A stretch of DNA of 30,357 nt, taken from positions 1 to 30,357 of the forward strand of contig JAFXAV010000069.1 of NCBI GenBank assembly GCA_017516785.1, read 5' to 3'. This stretch comes from Oscillospiraceae bacterium. GTDB lineage: Bacteria > Bacillota_A > Clostridia > Oscillospirales > Oscillospiraceae. Shown piece by piece: positions 24,120 through 30,357 of this stretch. Both the position numbers and the translations under genes were made by a program. The notes under the pieces were generated by a model. It saw nothing but the letters and a program-made list of their open reading frames with translations, was not told where the DNA came from and made no database searches. Within the stretch, counting starts at the first letter, position 1; each line of letters starts with the position of its first letter.

Positions 24120-24272
24120 ATGGAATACGAACTGAAGAGCAGCCTGGGCAGTGTGGTCCGGGCTGAAAAGGAATGCGATGTCTACTGTCCCATCTGCCAC
24201 AAGATCCTTCATGTGCAGGAAGGTCAGGTCATCCCCCGCTGCTGCGGAAAAGTCATGGAAATCTGGGACTGA
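24120..24272 (+). CDS. Desulforedoxin-like small metal-binding protein
   Basis: A 50-residue ORF. Translation begins MEYELKSSLGSVVRAEKE and contains CPIC at 23-26 and CC at 41-42, followed by GKVMEIWD. The pattern CxxC...CCGxxM is that of desulforedoxin and of the N-terminal domain of desulfoferrodoxin, which bind one iron by four cysteines. An electron-carrier role next to rubrerythrin and ferritin is plausible but not shown. The site AGAGGT lies five bases before the ATG. The ferritin gene follows after 31 bases, probably in the same transcript. Zinc rather than iron binding cannot be excluded. Confidence 0.8.
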   Translation: MEYELKSSLGSVVRAEKECDVYCPICHKILHVQEGQVIPRCCGKVMEIWD

Positions 24273-24303
24273 CGCCGCACACAATATCGAAAGGAGCATC
24301 CCT

Positions 24304-24813
24304 ATGAATGAAAAAATCGCAGCTCTGTTGAATGATCAGATCAACAAGGAATTCTACTCCGCCTATCTGTATCTGGATATGGCAAACTACTATGACGAAC
24401 TGGATCTGGACGGCTACGCCAACTACTACATGATCCAGGCCCAGGAAGAGCGTGACCACGCCCTGCTCTTCATGAAATACATGCAGAACAACGGCCTGAA
24501 GGTGACCCTGGAAGCAATCTCCAAGCCCGACAAGGAATTCAATTCCCTGCTGGATCCTCTGGAGGCCGCCGCCGAGCATGAGCGCTATGTCACCGCCCTC
24601 ATCAACAACATCTACCACGAGGCCCATCAGGCCAAGGACTACCGGACCATGAAGTTCCTGGACTGGTTTGTAGACGAGCAGATGGAGGAAGAGGAAAACG
24701 CTGACAAGATGGTCAGCCGCTACCGTCTCTTCGGTCAGGATCCCAAGGGTCTTTACCTGCTGGATCAGGAATACGCAGGCCGGGTCTACACCGCGCCTTC
24801 TCTGGTACTTTAA
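24304..24813 (+). CDS. ftn: Ferritin
   Basis: A 24-subunit iron-storage shell protein, 169 residues, non-heme bacterial type. Ferroxidase-site residues are present in the usual helices: Glu16 (NKEFYSAYLY), Glu49 and His52 (EERDHALLF), a Glu in the EHERY helix near 91-93 and Gln126 (DEQMEEE). The frame is open upstream to 24151, but the AAAGGAGC site precedes the ATG at 24304. It follows the desulforedoxin-like gene and ends in a terminator. It sequesters iron and so limits Fenton chemistry, consistent with the neighbouring PerR-rubrerythrin genes. Confidence 0.95.
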   Translation: MNEKIAALLNDQINKEFYSAYLYLDMANYYDELDLDGYANYYMIQAQEERDHALLFMKYMQNNGLKVTLEAISKPDKEFNSLLDPLEAAAEHERYVTALINNIYHEAHQAKDYRTMKFLDWFVDEQMEEEENADKMVSRYRLFGQDPKGLYLLDQEYAGRVYTAPSLVL

Positions 24814-24827
24814 TCAAACAACCGACG

Positions 24828-24863
24828 AAACCGCCGGTCCCCAAGCCGGGACCGGCGGTTTTT
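24828..24863 (+). terminator. Terminator after ferritin
   Basis: 14-bp perfect stem (24828-24841 with 24848-24861, AAACCGCCGGTCCC), six-base loop, ending in a T run. Confidence 0.93.
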
Positions 24864-24895
24864 AACAACCAAACCAAAATAAAGGAGGCCTTACA

Positions 24896-25306
24896 TTGAA
24901 AAAGAACGGCATTATTTCTCTCATTGGAATCCTCATTCTGATTCTGGCCCTGCTTGCCGGCTGCTCCGCCGCAACGGCAGAGCAGATTGAAGAAACCATT
25001 GACCAGCATCTGGACGCTGCAGAAGACGCAGCAGAAGCGATGGTATTGAACATTCTCCCCACCGCCCCGCCGGCTCCCCCTGCAACAGATCCTCCCGCTG
25101 CACAGCTGACTGCCGAGGAAGCCAAGGCAATCGCCCTGGAGCATGCCGGATTCTCTTCCGATCAGGTAAGCCGCCTCCGGGCGGAATTCGATTGGGATGA
25201 CGGCGTTCCCGTATACGATGTGGAGTTCCACGAAGGGTACTGGGAGTACGACTACGAAATCCACGCCGAAACAGGCAAGATTCGCTCTTTTGATAAGGAC
25301 GATTAA
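24896..25306 (+). CDS. PepSY-like lipoprotein 1
   Basis: A 136-residue predicted lipoprotein. The signal peptide has a long hydrophobic core and lipobox LLAGC (Cys23). A Pro/Ala-rich linker (about 53-70) leads to a single PepSY-like domain: LTAEEAKAIALEHAGF, then VPVYDVEFHEGYWEYDYEI and TGKIRSFDKDD. PepSY domains occur in protease inhibitors and cell-surface proteins; the target here is unknown. The start is TTG at 24896, preceded by AAAGGAGG. The next gene is a close paralogue, separated by a terminator. I saw no promoter between the ferritin terminator and this gene. Confidence 0.87.
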   Translation: MKKNGIISLIGILILILALLAGCSAATAEQIEETIDQHLDAAEDAAEAMVLNILPTAPPAPPATDPPAAQLTAEEAKAIALEHAGFSSDQVSRLRAEFDWDDGVPVYDVEFHEGYWEYDYEIHAETGKIRSFDKDD

Positions 25307-25312
25307 AGATTC

Positions 25313-25345
25313 ACCGGAAAGTCAATGGCTTTCCGGTTTATTTTT
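25313..25345 (+). terminator. Terminator between the two PepSY-like genes
   Basis: 9-bp stem ACCGGAAAG/CTTTCCGGT (25313-25321 with 25329-25337), seven-base loop, then TTTATTTTT. Confidence 0.85.
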
Positions 25346-25385
25346 CCAAAAATGGGACATACTGTACCTCAAAAGGAGGTACCAT

Positions 25386-25718
25386 ATGAAAATTCTCATT
25401 TCTTTACTCTGCGCCGCTCTATTCTTCAGCGGCTGCATGAAAATTCAGCTGGACGAGGAGCCAAAGGCCATCCAGACTTCCAGCTTTACCACTGCTCCGG
25501 CAAATTCGGATGGACTCATCACCAGGGAGGAAGCTGAAACCATCGCCCTCAATCACGCTGGCTTCACCGCCGATCAGGTAAAATGGCTCCGGACAAATTA
25601 CGAACTGGATGACGGCATCCACCAGTACGAGGTGGAATTTCACCAGGGCGTCTGGGAATATGACTACGAAATCAACGCCGAAACCGGCGAAATCCTGTCC
25701 TACGACCGGGACAACTAA
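25386..25718 (+). CDS. PepSY-like lipoprotein 2
   Basis: A 110-residue lipoprotein and paralogue of the preceding gene. The signal peptide MKILISLLCAALFFSGC puts the lipidated Cys at 17. After a shorter Ser/Thr-rich linker the single PepSY-like domain reads ITREEAETIALNHAGF, HQYEVEFHQGVWEYDYEI, TGEILSYDRDN. The WEYDYEI-AETG core is the same as in its neighbour, pointing to a tandem duplication. The AAAGGAGGT site fixes the ATG at 25386. The function is unknown. Confidence 0.87.
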   Translation: MKILISLLCAALFFSGCMKIQLDEEPKAIQTSSFTTAPANSDGLITREEAETIALNHAGFTADQVKWLRTNYELDDGIHQYEVEFHQGVWEYDYEINAETGEILSYDRDN

Positions 25719-25720
25719 AA

Positions 25721-25747
25721 AGAGTGGCTTGCGCCGCTCTTTTTTTT
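25721..25747. terminator. Terminator between lipoprotein 2 and the Zn/Cd ATPase gene
   Basis: 7-bp stem GAGTGGC/GCCGCTC with one G-U pair, loop TTGC, followed by nine T on the plus strand; five A before it give a shorter T run for the converging gene, whose stop codon lies in the T run. Confidence 0.85.
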
Positions 25748-27923
25748 ACTTTTTCCGGTAGAGAAGCCGGATGGAATTGAGCACACACAGCATGGCAACG
25801 CCGGAATCGGCAAATACTGCCATCCACATGGATGCATGACCCATCAGGCCCAAAATCATGGCAATACCTTTGACGATCAGGGCGAACACCACATTCTGCC
25901 AGGCGATGCGGCTGGTGGATGCGGCAATGTCCAGCGCTTCGGGGATGGCCCCCACGTGGTCAGTCATGAATACCACATCCGCTGCCTCGATGGCGGCATC
26001 AGCACCGCTGCCCATGGCTGCACCCACATCGGCACCCGCGAGAACCGGAGCATCGTTGATGCCGTCGCCCACATACATCACAGCACCCTTCTTGGCACGA
26101 ATTTCCTGCAGGGAGCTGAGCTTATCCTCCGGCAGCAGCCGGGCACAAACCTCATCGATGCCGGTCTGGGCGGCGATTTCATTTGCGGTTTCCCGGCTGT
26201 CGCCGGTGAGCATGGCCGTTGCAATGCCCTTCGCCTTCAGCTTGGAAACAGCGGCTTTCGCGCCATCCTTCAGGGTGTCCGCAATCAGCACGTAGCCTGC
26301 GAACTCGCCGTCCACGGCGACCAGAACCACAGTACCGCTGCCGCCAAGAGTATCAGGCAGCTGAACATTTTCCTCCGCCATCAGCTTTTCATTGCCGCAG
26401 AGGATGGTCTTACCATGGAGCTTTGCCCGAATGCCCCGGCCGGGGATTTCCTCCAGGGCTTCCGGCTCTTCCAGGGCAATGCCCTGTTCCTTAGCTGCTT
26501 CCACGATACTCACCGCAATGGGGTGAGAGGAATGCTGCTCGCAGCAGGCGGCAATCTCCAACAGATTCTCGCTGCCCTTGACTTCCTGCACCCGGAAATC
26601 GCCGCGGGTCAAGGTACCGGTCTTGTCCATGACCACAGCCTTGACCTTGCCCATGGCTTCAATGGACACGCCGCCCTTGAAGAGGATACCCTTCTTGCTT
26701 CCCGCGCCGATGCCGGAGAAGAATGCCAGAGGCACGCTAAGCACCAGAGCGCAGGGGCAGCTCATAACCAGGAAAGACAGAGCTGTGTAAATCCAGTAGC
26801 TCCAGTTTCCGGTAACGATGGAGGGAACGATGGCCACAAAGGCCGCCAGCCCCACCACAATGGGGGTGTAGATTCTCGCAAAGCGGGTGATAAAACGGTC
26901 GATTTTCGGCTTGCTGGCCGCTGCATTTTCCACGGAATCCAGAATCCGGGTGACCATGGATTTAGAGAGCGGTTTCTCCACCCGGACAGTCAGCTGGCCC
27001 ACGGTGTTGACGCAGCCGGAAGTGACAGCGCTGCCGGGCTTGACCCCCACAGGCACCGGCTCGCCGGTGATGGGAGCCGTATCGATGCGGCTTTCGCCGC
27101 TGACCACGGTGCCGTCCAGAGGAATCCGGTCGCCGGGCCGGACAATCAGCACATCGCCCACCTTGGCATTTCCTGCGGGAATGGTCTCACCGCTGACCAG
27201 GGTTACCACTTCAGGCCGGAGGTCAACAGCCTTCATGATCTGGCTGCGGCTCCGGGCCACAGCCTTTTCTTCAAAGAGTTCGCCCACCCGGTAGAACAGC
27301 ATGACACCCACAGCTTCCGCAAATTCGCCGATGAAAAACGCACCGATTGTGGCAATACCCATAAGGAAGTTTTCATCCAGCACATGACCCTTGGTCAGAT
27401 TCTTCACAGCGGTGACCAGAATGTCCTTGCCCAGCACGATGTAGGCCGCTACGAAAGCGATCTTCCCCACGATGCCGAAACCCAGCAGATCCAGAATCAG
27501 ACCGGCAGCAAAAAATGCTGCACCGAGGATGATCTGCCTGCCGTCGTTGTCCCCATGCTCATGGGTATGTTCATGATGATGTTCTTCCTCGTGGTGATGG
27601 TCATGTCCACAGCCGCATTCCTCATGATTGTGGTGATGATGACCGCAGCCGCACTCTTCGTGCTCATGATAGTGATGCTCATGATGCTCATGGTGATGAC
27701 GATCATCCTGAGGATGGAATTCCACCTCTCCCTCCACCGTACGGGCAATCTCCGTCAGCTTTTCGATCAGCGCATCGGGGTTTTCCGCTGTCAGCCGCAG
27801 CTGCTTGGTGGGGAATACGATGACTGCCTCCTCCACCTCCAGCAGGGCGTTGAACTTGGCTTCGATCTTCGCGGCGCAGTTGGCGCAGCATAAATTTTCT
27901 ATCGTGTATATCTTCCGGGCCAT
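25746..27923 (-). CDS. zntA: Zn/Cd/Pb-exporting P1B-type ATPase (ZntA/CadA)
   Basis: A heavy-metal efflux pump in the cytoplasmic membrane, 725 residues. In order: an N-terminal HMA metal-binding domain with CCANC at 12-16; a His/Glu-rich linker at about 76-124 with two ECGCGH repeats; the actuator motif TGEP at 286-289; CPC in the ion-path helix at 389-391; phosphorylation site DKTGTLT with Asp433; GDGINDAP; and a last helix with AVFADSG, whose Asp, with the Lys in ALIVKG, is typical of the Zn/Cd (P1B-2) group. The SCPCALVLSVP sequence also fits ZntA rather than copper pumps. The long hydrophobic frame on the other strand is a shadow. Control probably by the operator upstream. Confidence 0.93.
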   Translation of the reverse strand: MARKIYTIENLCCANCAAKIEAKFNALLEVEEAVIVFPTKQLRLTAENPDALIEKLTEIARTVEGEVEFHPQDDRHHHEHHEHHYHEHEECGCGHHHHNHEECGCGHDHHHEEEHHHEHTHEHGDNDGRQIILGAAFFAAGLILDLLGFGIVGKIAFVAAYIVLGKDILVTAVKNLTKGHVLDENFLMGIATIGAFFIGEFAEAVGVMLFYRVGELFEEKAVARSRSQIMKAVDLRPEVVTLVSGETIPAGNAKVGDVLIVRPGDRIPLDGTVVSGESRIDTAPITGEPVPVGVKPGSAVTSGCVNTVGQLTVRVEKPLSKSMVTRILDSVENAAASKPKIDRFITRFARIYTPIVVGLAAFVAIVPSIVTGNWSYWIYTALSFLVMSCPCALVLSVPLAFFSGIGAGSKKGILFKGGVSIEAMGKVKAVVMDKTGTLTRGDFRVQEVKGSENLLEIAACCEQHSSHPIAVSIVEAAKEQGIALEEPEALEEIPGRGIRAKLHGKTILCGNEKLMAEENVQLPDTLGGSGTVVLVAVDGEFAGYVLIADTLKDGAKAAVSKLKAKGIATAMLTGDSRETANEIAAQTGIDEVCARLLPEDKLSSLQEIRAKKGAVMYVGDGINDAPVLAGADVGAAMGSGADAAIEAADVVFMTDHVGAIPEALDIAASTSRIAWQNVVFALIVKGIAMILGLMGHASMWMAVFADSGVAMLCVLNSIRLLYRKK

Positions 27924-27950
27924 GAAAGTCCTTCCTTTTTATATCGATAT

Positions 27951-27966
27951 ATGAGCAATCGTTCAT
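27951..27966 (-). promoter_or_regulatory. Candidate ArsR/SmtB-type operator for zntA
   Basis: Inverted repeat ATGAGC-AATC-GTTCAT (five of six pairs match), flanked by AT-rich sequence. It lies about 5-20 bases after the expected transcription start. It resembles TGAAC-N-GTTCA sites of the ArsR/SmtB/CzrA family. No regulator gene of this type is in the window. Confidence 0.55.
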
Positions 27967-27977
27967 TTGTTATATTC

Positions 27978-28006
27978 AGTATAACCCTGGTTCCCGCCCT
28001 TGTCAA
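27978..28006 (-). promoter_or_regulatory. zntA promoter
   Basis: On the minus strand TTGACA (28001-28006) and TATACT (27978-27983) with a 17-base spacer. It lies 55 bases before the start codon. Confidence 0.9.
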
Positions 28007-28033
28007 GGGGAAATCAGGGTCAAACTTATTATT

Positions 28034-28753
28034 TTACACCGCGATTACCTCGCCATTGCGGGAGACCTGTTCCATGCAGCCGTCCTGCACCTTCCAGGCT
28101 TCGCCCCGAATCATCTCCACGCCGTTTTCGATGTGGACATAGGTGCCGTCGGGGAATGCGTGGAAGCACTTGCCATAGCTGTCCGGCAGGACCACTTCCC
28201 GATAAAGGTGCTTGCCGTCGATCATATAGTCCTTCACCCACTGATAGTGGGGCAGCACATGGATATCCGTCAGGCCCAGGCCGGGAAGAAAACGCTGAAA
28301 TTCAGGCCGGGACTCGCCGGCCTCTTCCGGCATGGAATAAACTTCATTTGCCGCATTCATGGTTCCGGCACTGATGCCCATCAGCACACCCTGGAAATTT
28401 TTCAACAGCTCCTTCAGGCCGATATCCTGGAAAAATCGGTTCTGGGTAGGCACATGGCCGCCGGCCAGGATGATAAAATCGCACCACCAGACCAGATTCC
28501 GGGCATCGGCTTGGGTTCTGCGATCCAGAATCCGCATTTCACTGAAACCCAGACCTGCCTCCTCAAAGCACTTGGCCATGGTTCTCGCCAGGTCATCATT
28601 GGAATCATGGCAGTCAGGGTGGGACACGATGTAAAGGCACCGGGGATTCTTCGGCAGTGTCCGCTTCAGATTGTCCACGAAGCCGTTTTCCGGATTCAGA
28701 ATGGCTTTTGGTGCGCCGTAGATACAGGGACTGCTGGTCAGGAACGCAATCAT
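28034..28753 (-). CDS. Peptidase S51 / peptidase E family protein
   Basis: A 239-residue cytosolic protein of the class-I-glutamine-amidotransferase-like fold, peptidase family S51 (peptidase E cleaves Asp-X dipeptides; cyanophycinase is a relative). The nucleophile elbow GISAG at 126-130 carries Ser128, the oxyanion-region motif ILAGGH is at 95-100, and the conserved His in HVLPHYQW is at 169. The length matches peptidase E (about 229). AGAGGT precedes the ATG. The substrate cannot be set by sequence reading alone. Confidence 0.85.
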   Translation of the reverse strand: MIAFLTSSPCIYGAPKAILNPENGFVDNLKRTLPKNPRCLYIVSHPDCHDSNDDLARTMAKCFEEAGLGFSEMRILDRRTQADARNLVWWCDFIILAGGHVPTQNRFFQDIGLKELLKNFQGVLMGISAGTMNAANEVYSMPEEAGESRPEFQRFLPGLGLTDIHVLPHYQWVKDYMIDGKHLYREVVLPDSYGKCFHAFPDGTYVHIENGVEMIRGEAWKVQDGCMEQVSRNGEVIAV

Positions 28754-28783
28754 AGCACTTACCTCTTTTGTCGTATTGGCTCT

Positions 28784-28811
28784 ATTATAGCACCTGAGGC
28801 AAAAAAGGCAA
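28784..28811 (-). promoter_or_regulatory. Promoter of the peptidase S51 gene
   Basis: On the minus strand TTGCCT (28806-28811) and TATAAT (28784-28789), spacer 16 bases. The -35 box is part of the descending arm of the upstream gene's terminator. Confidence 0.7.
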
Positions 28812-28831
28812 CACTTTTCAAAGTGCTGCCT
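28801..28831 (-). terminator. Terminator of the pseudouridine synthase gene
   Basis: On the minus strand an 11-12-bp stem, AGGCAGCACTTT with AAAGTGTTGCCT (one G-U pair), loop GA, then a run of six T. The stop codon of the gene lies in the loop/stem region. Confidence 0.85.
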
Positions 28832-29660
28832 CTAAGCGGGATTCCAATATGAGTTTTTCTCCGGTGATGGGATGGGTAAATTCCAGCCGTTTTGCGCAAA
28901 GCATCTGGCTTTCCAGGCCGAATTTCGATTCCTCGCTGCCATACTGAGGATCGCCGATGATGGGAAAACCGCAGTAAGAGCAGTGAACCCGCAGCTGATG
29001 GGTTCTGCCGGTGATGGGACGCAGTTCCATTTTACATAACTGGTCTCCCCGCTCCAGCACCCGGAATTCTGTGATGCTGAATTTGCCGTCTTCCCGAACC
29101 TCCCGCAGCAGACTGGGCAGGGGTTTTCTGGCAATGGGAGCATCGATGATGCCGCTATCATGCTCAGGTCCGCCAAAGGTGAGGGCATGGTAGGTCTTCT
29201 GCAGGGGCGTTTCCTGCATCAGCGCATGCATGTAGGAATTTTTCGTCAGCAGGACGATGCCGAAGGTATCCCGGTCCAGCCGAGTCACCGGATGGAAGGC
29301 GCTCTTCTGGCCGGTTTTCTGATAGTACCCGGCCACCAGATTGGCCAGGGTCCCGTCGAATCGGCTCCGGGAGGGGTGAATCAGCATCCCCGCAGGCTTG
29401 TCCACAGCCAGAAGATGCTCATCCTCATAGATAATGGTCAGTTCCCCATCCTCGGGAGGATATTCCGGAATCTCCTCATCCAGGGGCACGGTGATCACAT
29501 CGCCTGCCTTCACCGCGAAGTCCGTATGCTCCGGTTTTCCGTTGACGAAAATTTTATCCTGCCATTTCAGCCGGTTCATCAGTCCCGCGGACATTTTCAT
29601 TTCCTCCCGCAGGAAAGAGGACAGCCGTCCGTCCCTTTCGGCAGTGTGTTTCAGTTCCAT
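28818..29660 (-). CDS. RluA-family pseudouridine synthase
   Basis: It isomerises uridine to pseudouridine in rRNA or tRNA. The 280-residue product has an N-terminal S4-like RNA-binding region (about 10-60, with SFLREEMKMSAGLMNRL and FVNGK), then the catalytic domain: AVDKPAGMLIHP at 85-96, the active-site motif HPVTRLDRDT with catalytic Asp129, and RPITGRTHQLRVH near 217-229. It resembles RluD/YlyB/YhcT-type enzymes; the target uridine cannot be assigned. A strong GGAGGTGA site precedes the ATG. It lies 20 bases after the small zinc-ribbon gene, possibly in one transcript. Confidence 0.93.
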   Translation of the reverse strand: MELKHTAERDGRLSSFLREEMKMSAGLMNRLKWQDKIFVNGKPEHTDFAVKAGDVITVPLDEEIPEYPPEDGELTIIYEDEHLLAVDKPAGMLIHPSRSRFDGTLANLVAGYYQKTGQKSAFHPVTRLDRDTFGIVLLTKNSYMHALMQETPLQKTYHALTFGGPEHDSGIIDAPIARKPLPSLLREVREDGKFSITEFRVLERGDQLCKMELRPITGRTHQLRVHCSYCGFPIIGDPQYGSEESKFGLESQMLCAKRLEFTHPITGEKLILESRLEAAL

Positions 29661-29680
29661 CTGGTCACCTCCACAGCCCG

Positions 29681-29926
29681 TTAATTGATCTTGCTCTTAC
29701 ACCAGATACAGCATCCATCCCACGCTATAGGAAGAATGCGAAGCGATCCCCCACAATACGGACATCTGAGCTTTTTGTATAAGAACACTTCAATCGCAGT
29801 GCAAAGACCAATAAAAATCCAACCCAGTGCATTCCAGTCTATCCTGAAGCAAATGATTGCAAACAGGATTAGCACCAGGGATGCGATTAAACACGAAAAA
29901 CCAATGATGCTAAATTGATTCCGCAC
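29681..29926 (-). CDS. Small membrane protein with zinc ribbon
   Basis: An 81-residue hypothetical protein. It has two hydrophobic segments (about 7-27 and 35-50) and then a cytosolic zinc-ribbon-like tail, CPYC at 55-58 and CIWC at 73-76. The open frame runs far upstream, but that part is the rplT gene in another frame; GGAG about ten bases before a GTG at 29926 gives the best start, downstream of the rplT terminator. It is more AT-rich than its neighbours. No family recognised; the layout is similar to small membrane-anchored zinc-ribbon proteins. Expression may rely on read-through from rplT. Confidence 0.65.
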   Translation of the reverse strand: MRNQFSIIGFSCLIASLVLILFAIICFRIDWNALGWIFIGLCTAIEVFLYKKLRCPYCGGSLRILPIAWDGCCIWCKSKIN

Positions 29927-29941
29927 GACAATCAACTCCGT

Positions 29942-29981
29942 ATAAAAAATAAACAGACCCCGCTGAATCCAGCGGGGTCTG
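29942..29981 (-). terminator. rplT terminator
   Basis: Perfect 12-bp stem CAGACCCCGCTG/CAGCGGGGTCTG (29954-29965 with 29970-29981), four-base loop, then a T-rich stretch on the minus strand (29944-29953). It lies 13 bases after the rplT stop. Confidence 0.95.
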
Positions 29982-29994
29982 CAAAAAGATGAAC

Positions 29995-30351
29995 TTAGTT
30001 CAGAGCAGCCTTGGCAGCCTCGACGACAGCTGCGAAAGCAGCGGTATCGTTGATAGCCATCTCGGACAGGCTCTTGCGGTTCAGGTCGATGCCAGCCTTC
30101 TTCACGCCGTTCATGAACTTGGAGTAGTTCAGACCGTAGGGAGCGACAGCAGCGCTCAGACGGCTGATCCACAGACGGCGGTAGTCACGCTTCTTCAGCT
30201 TGCGGCCTGCGAAAGCGTAGTTGCCGGACTTCATGACCTGCTGCTTGGCCATCTTGAAGTGCTTGGACTTGGAACCCCAGTAGCCCTTGGCCAGCTTCAG
30301 GGTTGCGTTTCTTCTCTTGCGCGTCATCATTGCGCCTTTAACTCTTGCCAT
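29995..30351 (-). CDS. rplT: 50S ribosomal protein L20
   Basis: Large-subunit protein needed for early assembly of the 50S particle; it binds 23S rRNA. The 118-residue product is full length and shows the conserved N-terminus [15 protein letters not shown], the [19 protein letters not shown] stretch and [14 protein letters not shown]. The start ATG is six bases from the window edge, so its ribosome binding site is not visible. It is usually preceded by infC and rpmI, which would lie outside. It is strongly codon-biased, as expected for a ribosomal gene. Confidence 0.98.
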   Translation of the reverse strand: MARVKGAMMTRKRRNATLKLAKGYWGSKSKHFKMAKQQVMKSGNYAFAGRKLKKRDYRRLWISRLSAAVAPYGLNYSKFMNGVKKAGIDLNRKSLSEMAINDTAAFAAVVEAAKAALN

Positions 30352-30357
30352 TTCTCA

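Noticed and set aside
25836..27893. 685-codon frame antisense to the metal ATPase, with a hydrophobic Met/Val-rich stretch
   Set aside because: The hydrophobic part is the complement of the His-rich codons (CAT/CAC to ATG/GTG). The ATPase on the minus strand is full length and well supported.

Overview
The window looks like a chromosomal segment of an anaerobic, low-to-mid GC Gram-positive gut bacterium of class Clostridia, most likely order Oscillospirales. This rests on a CIRCE-controlled groESL, strong AGGAGG ribosome binding sites, Firmicutes-type TTGACA/TATAAT promoters with 17-base spacers, lipobox lipoproteins, a PerR/reverse-rubrerythrin oxygen-defence set and a bacterial-microcompartment ethanolamine (eut) operon. 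No rRNA, tRNA, CRISPR, phage or transposase gene is visible.

Layout. 1-2360: a repeat element, then groES-groEL under a CIRCE operator. 2361-6710: a second, internally deleted repeat, then marR and two half-transporters forming a heterodimeric ABC exporter (one degenerate, one canonical ATPase site). 6727-8446: a polysaccharide-binding-type (Cthe_2159-like) lipoprotein. 8454-10414: on the minus strand a zinc-ribbon/DUF805 membrane protein and a pnp-apt purine salvage pair. 10450-11350: an MscS channel, divergent from pnp. 11349-12131: a leucine-carboxyl-methyltransferase-family methyltransferase. 12198-22582: the eut operon on the minus strand, order eutG-A-B-C-L-E-M-T-[repeat]-pduL-(flavoprotein-like gene)-eutN-eutH, ended by a strong hairpin. 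22643-22844: another repeat copy. 22891-24813: perR, reverse rubrerythrin, a 50-residue desulforedoxin-like protein and ferritin. 24896-25718: two paralogous PepSY-like lipoproteins. 25746-28006: a Zn/Cd P1B-ATPase with a His-rich N-terminus behind a promoter with an ArsR-type operator candidate. 28034-29660: a peptidase S51 family protein and an RluA-type pseudouridine synthase. 29681-30351: a small membrane zinc-ribbon protein and rplT (L20); the start of any rpmI/infC operon lies outside the window.

How the parts work together. Ethanolamine enters via EutH. EutBC (AdoCbl-dependent lyase, cofactor made by EutT, reactivated by EutA) makes acetaldehyde and ammonia inside a shell of EutM, EutL and EutN. 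EutE oxidises acetaldehyde to acetyl-CoA, EutG reduces it to ethanol to recycle NADH, and PduL converts acetyl-CoA to acetyl-phosphate. The regulators EutV/EutW and EutP, EutQ and EutS are not in the window. Downstream, PerR probably controls itself and rubrerythrin, with a rubredoxin-like small protein and ferritin next door.

The most unusual item is a non-coding, about 202-bp, hairpin-rich repeat with 13-bp inverted ends, present in four copies or partial copies. One copy interrupts the otherwise tightly overlapping eut operon and supplies the eutT stop codon; another lies directly upstream of the operon in the same orientation. I saw no clearly new defence or metabolic system; the best leads are the repeat family, the short flavoprotein-like eut gene, candidate encapsulation helices, and a marR gene that seems to need a non-AUG start.
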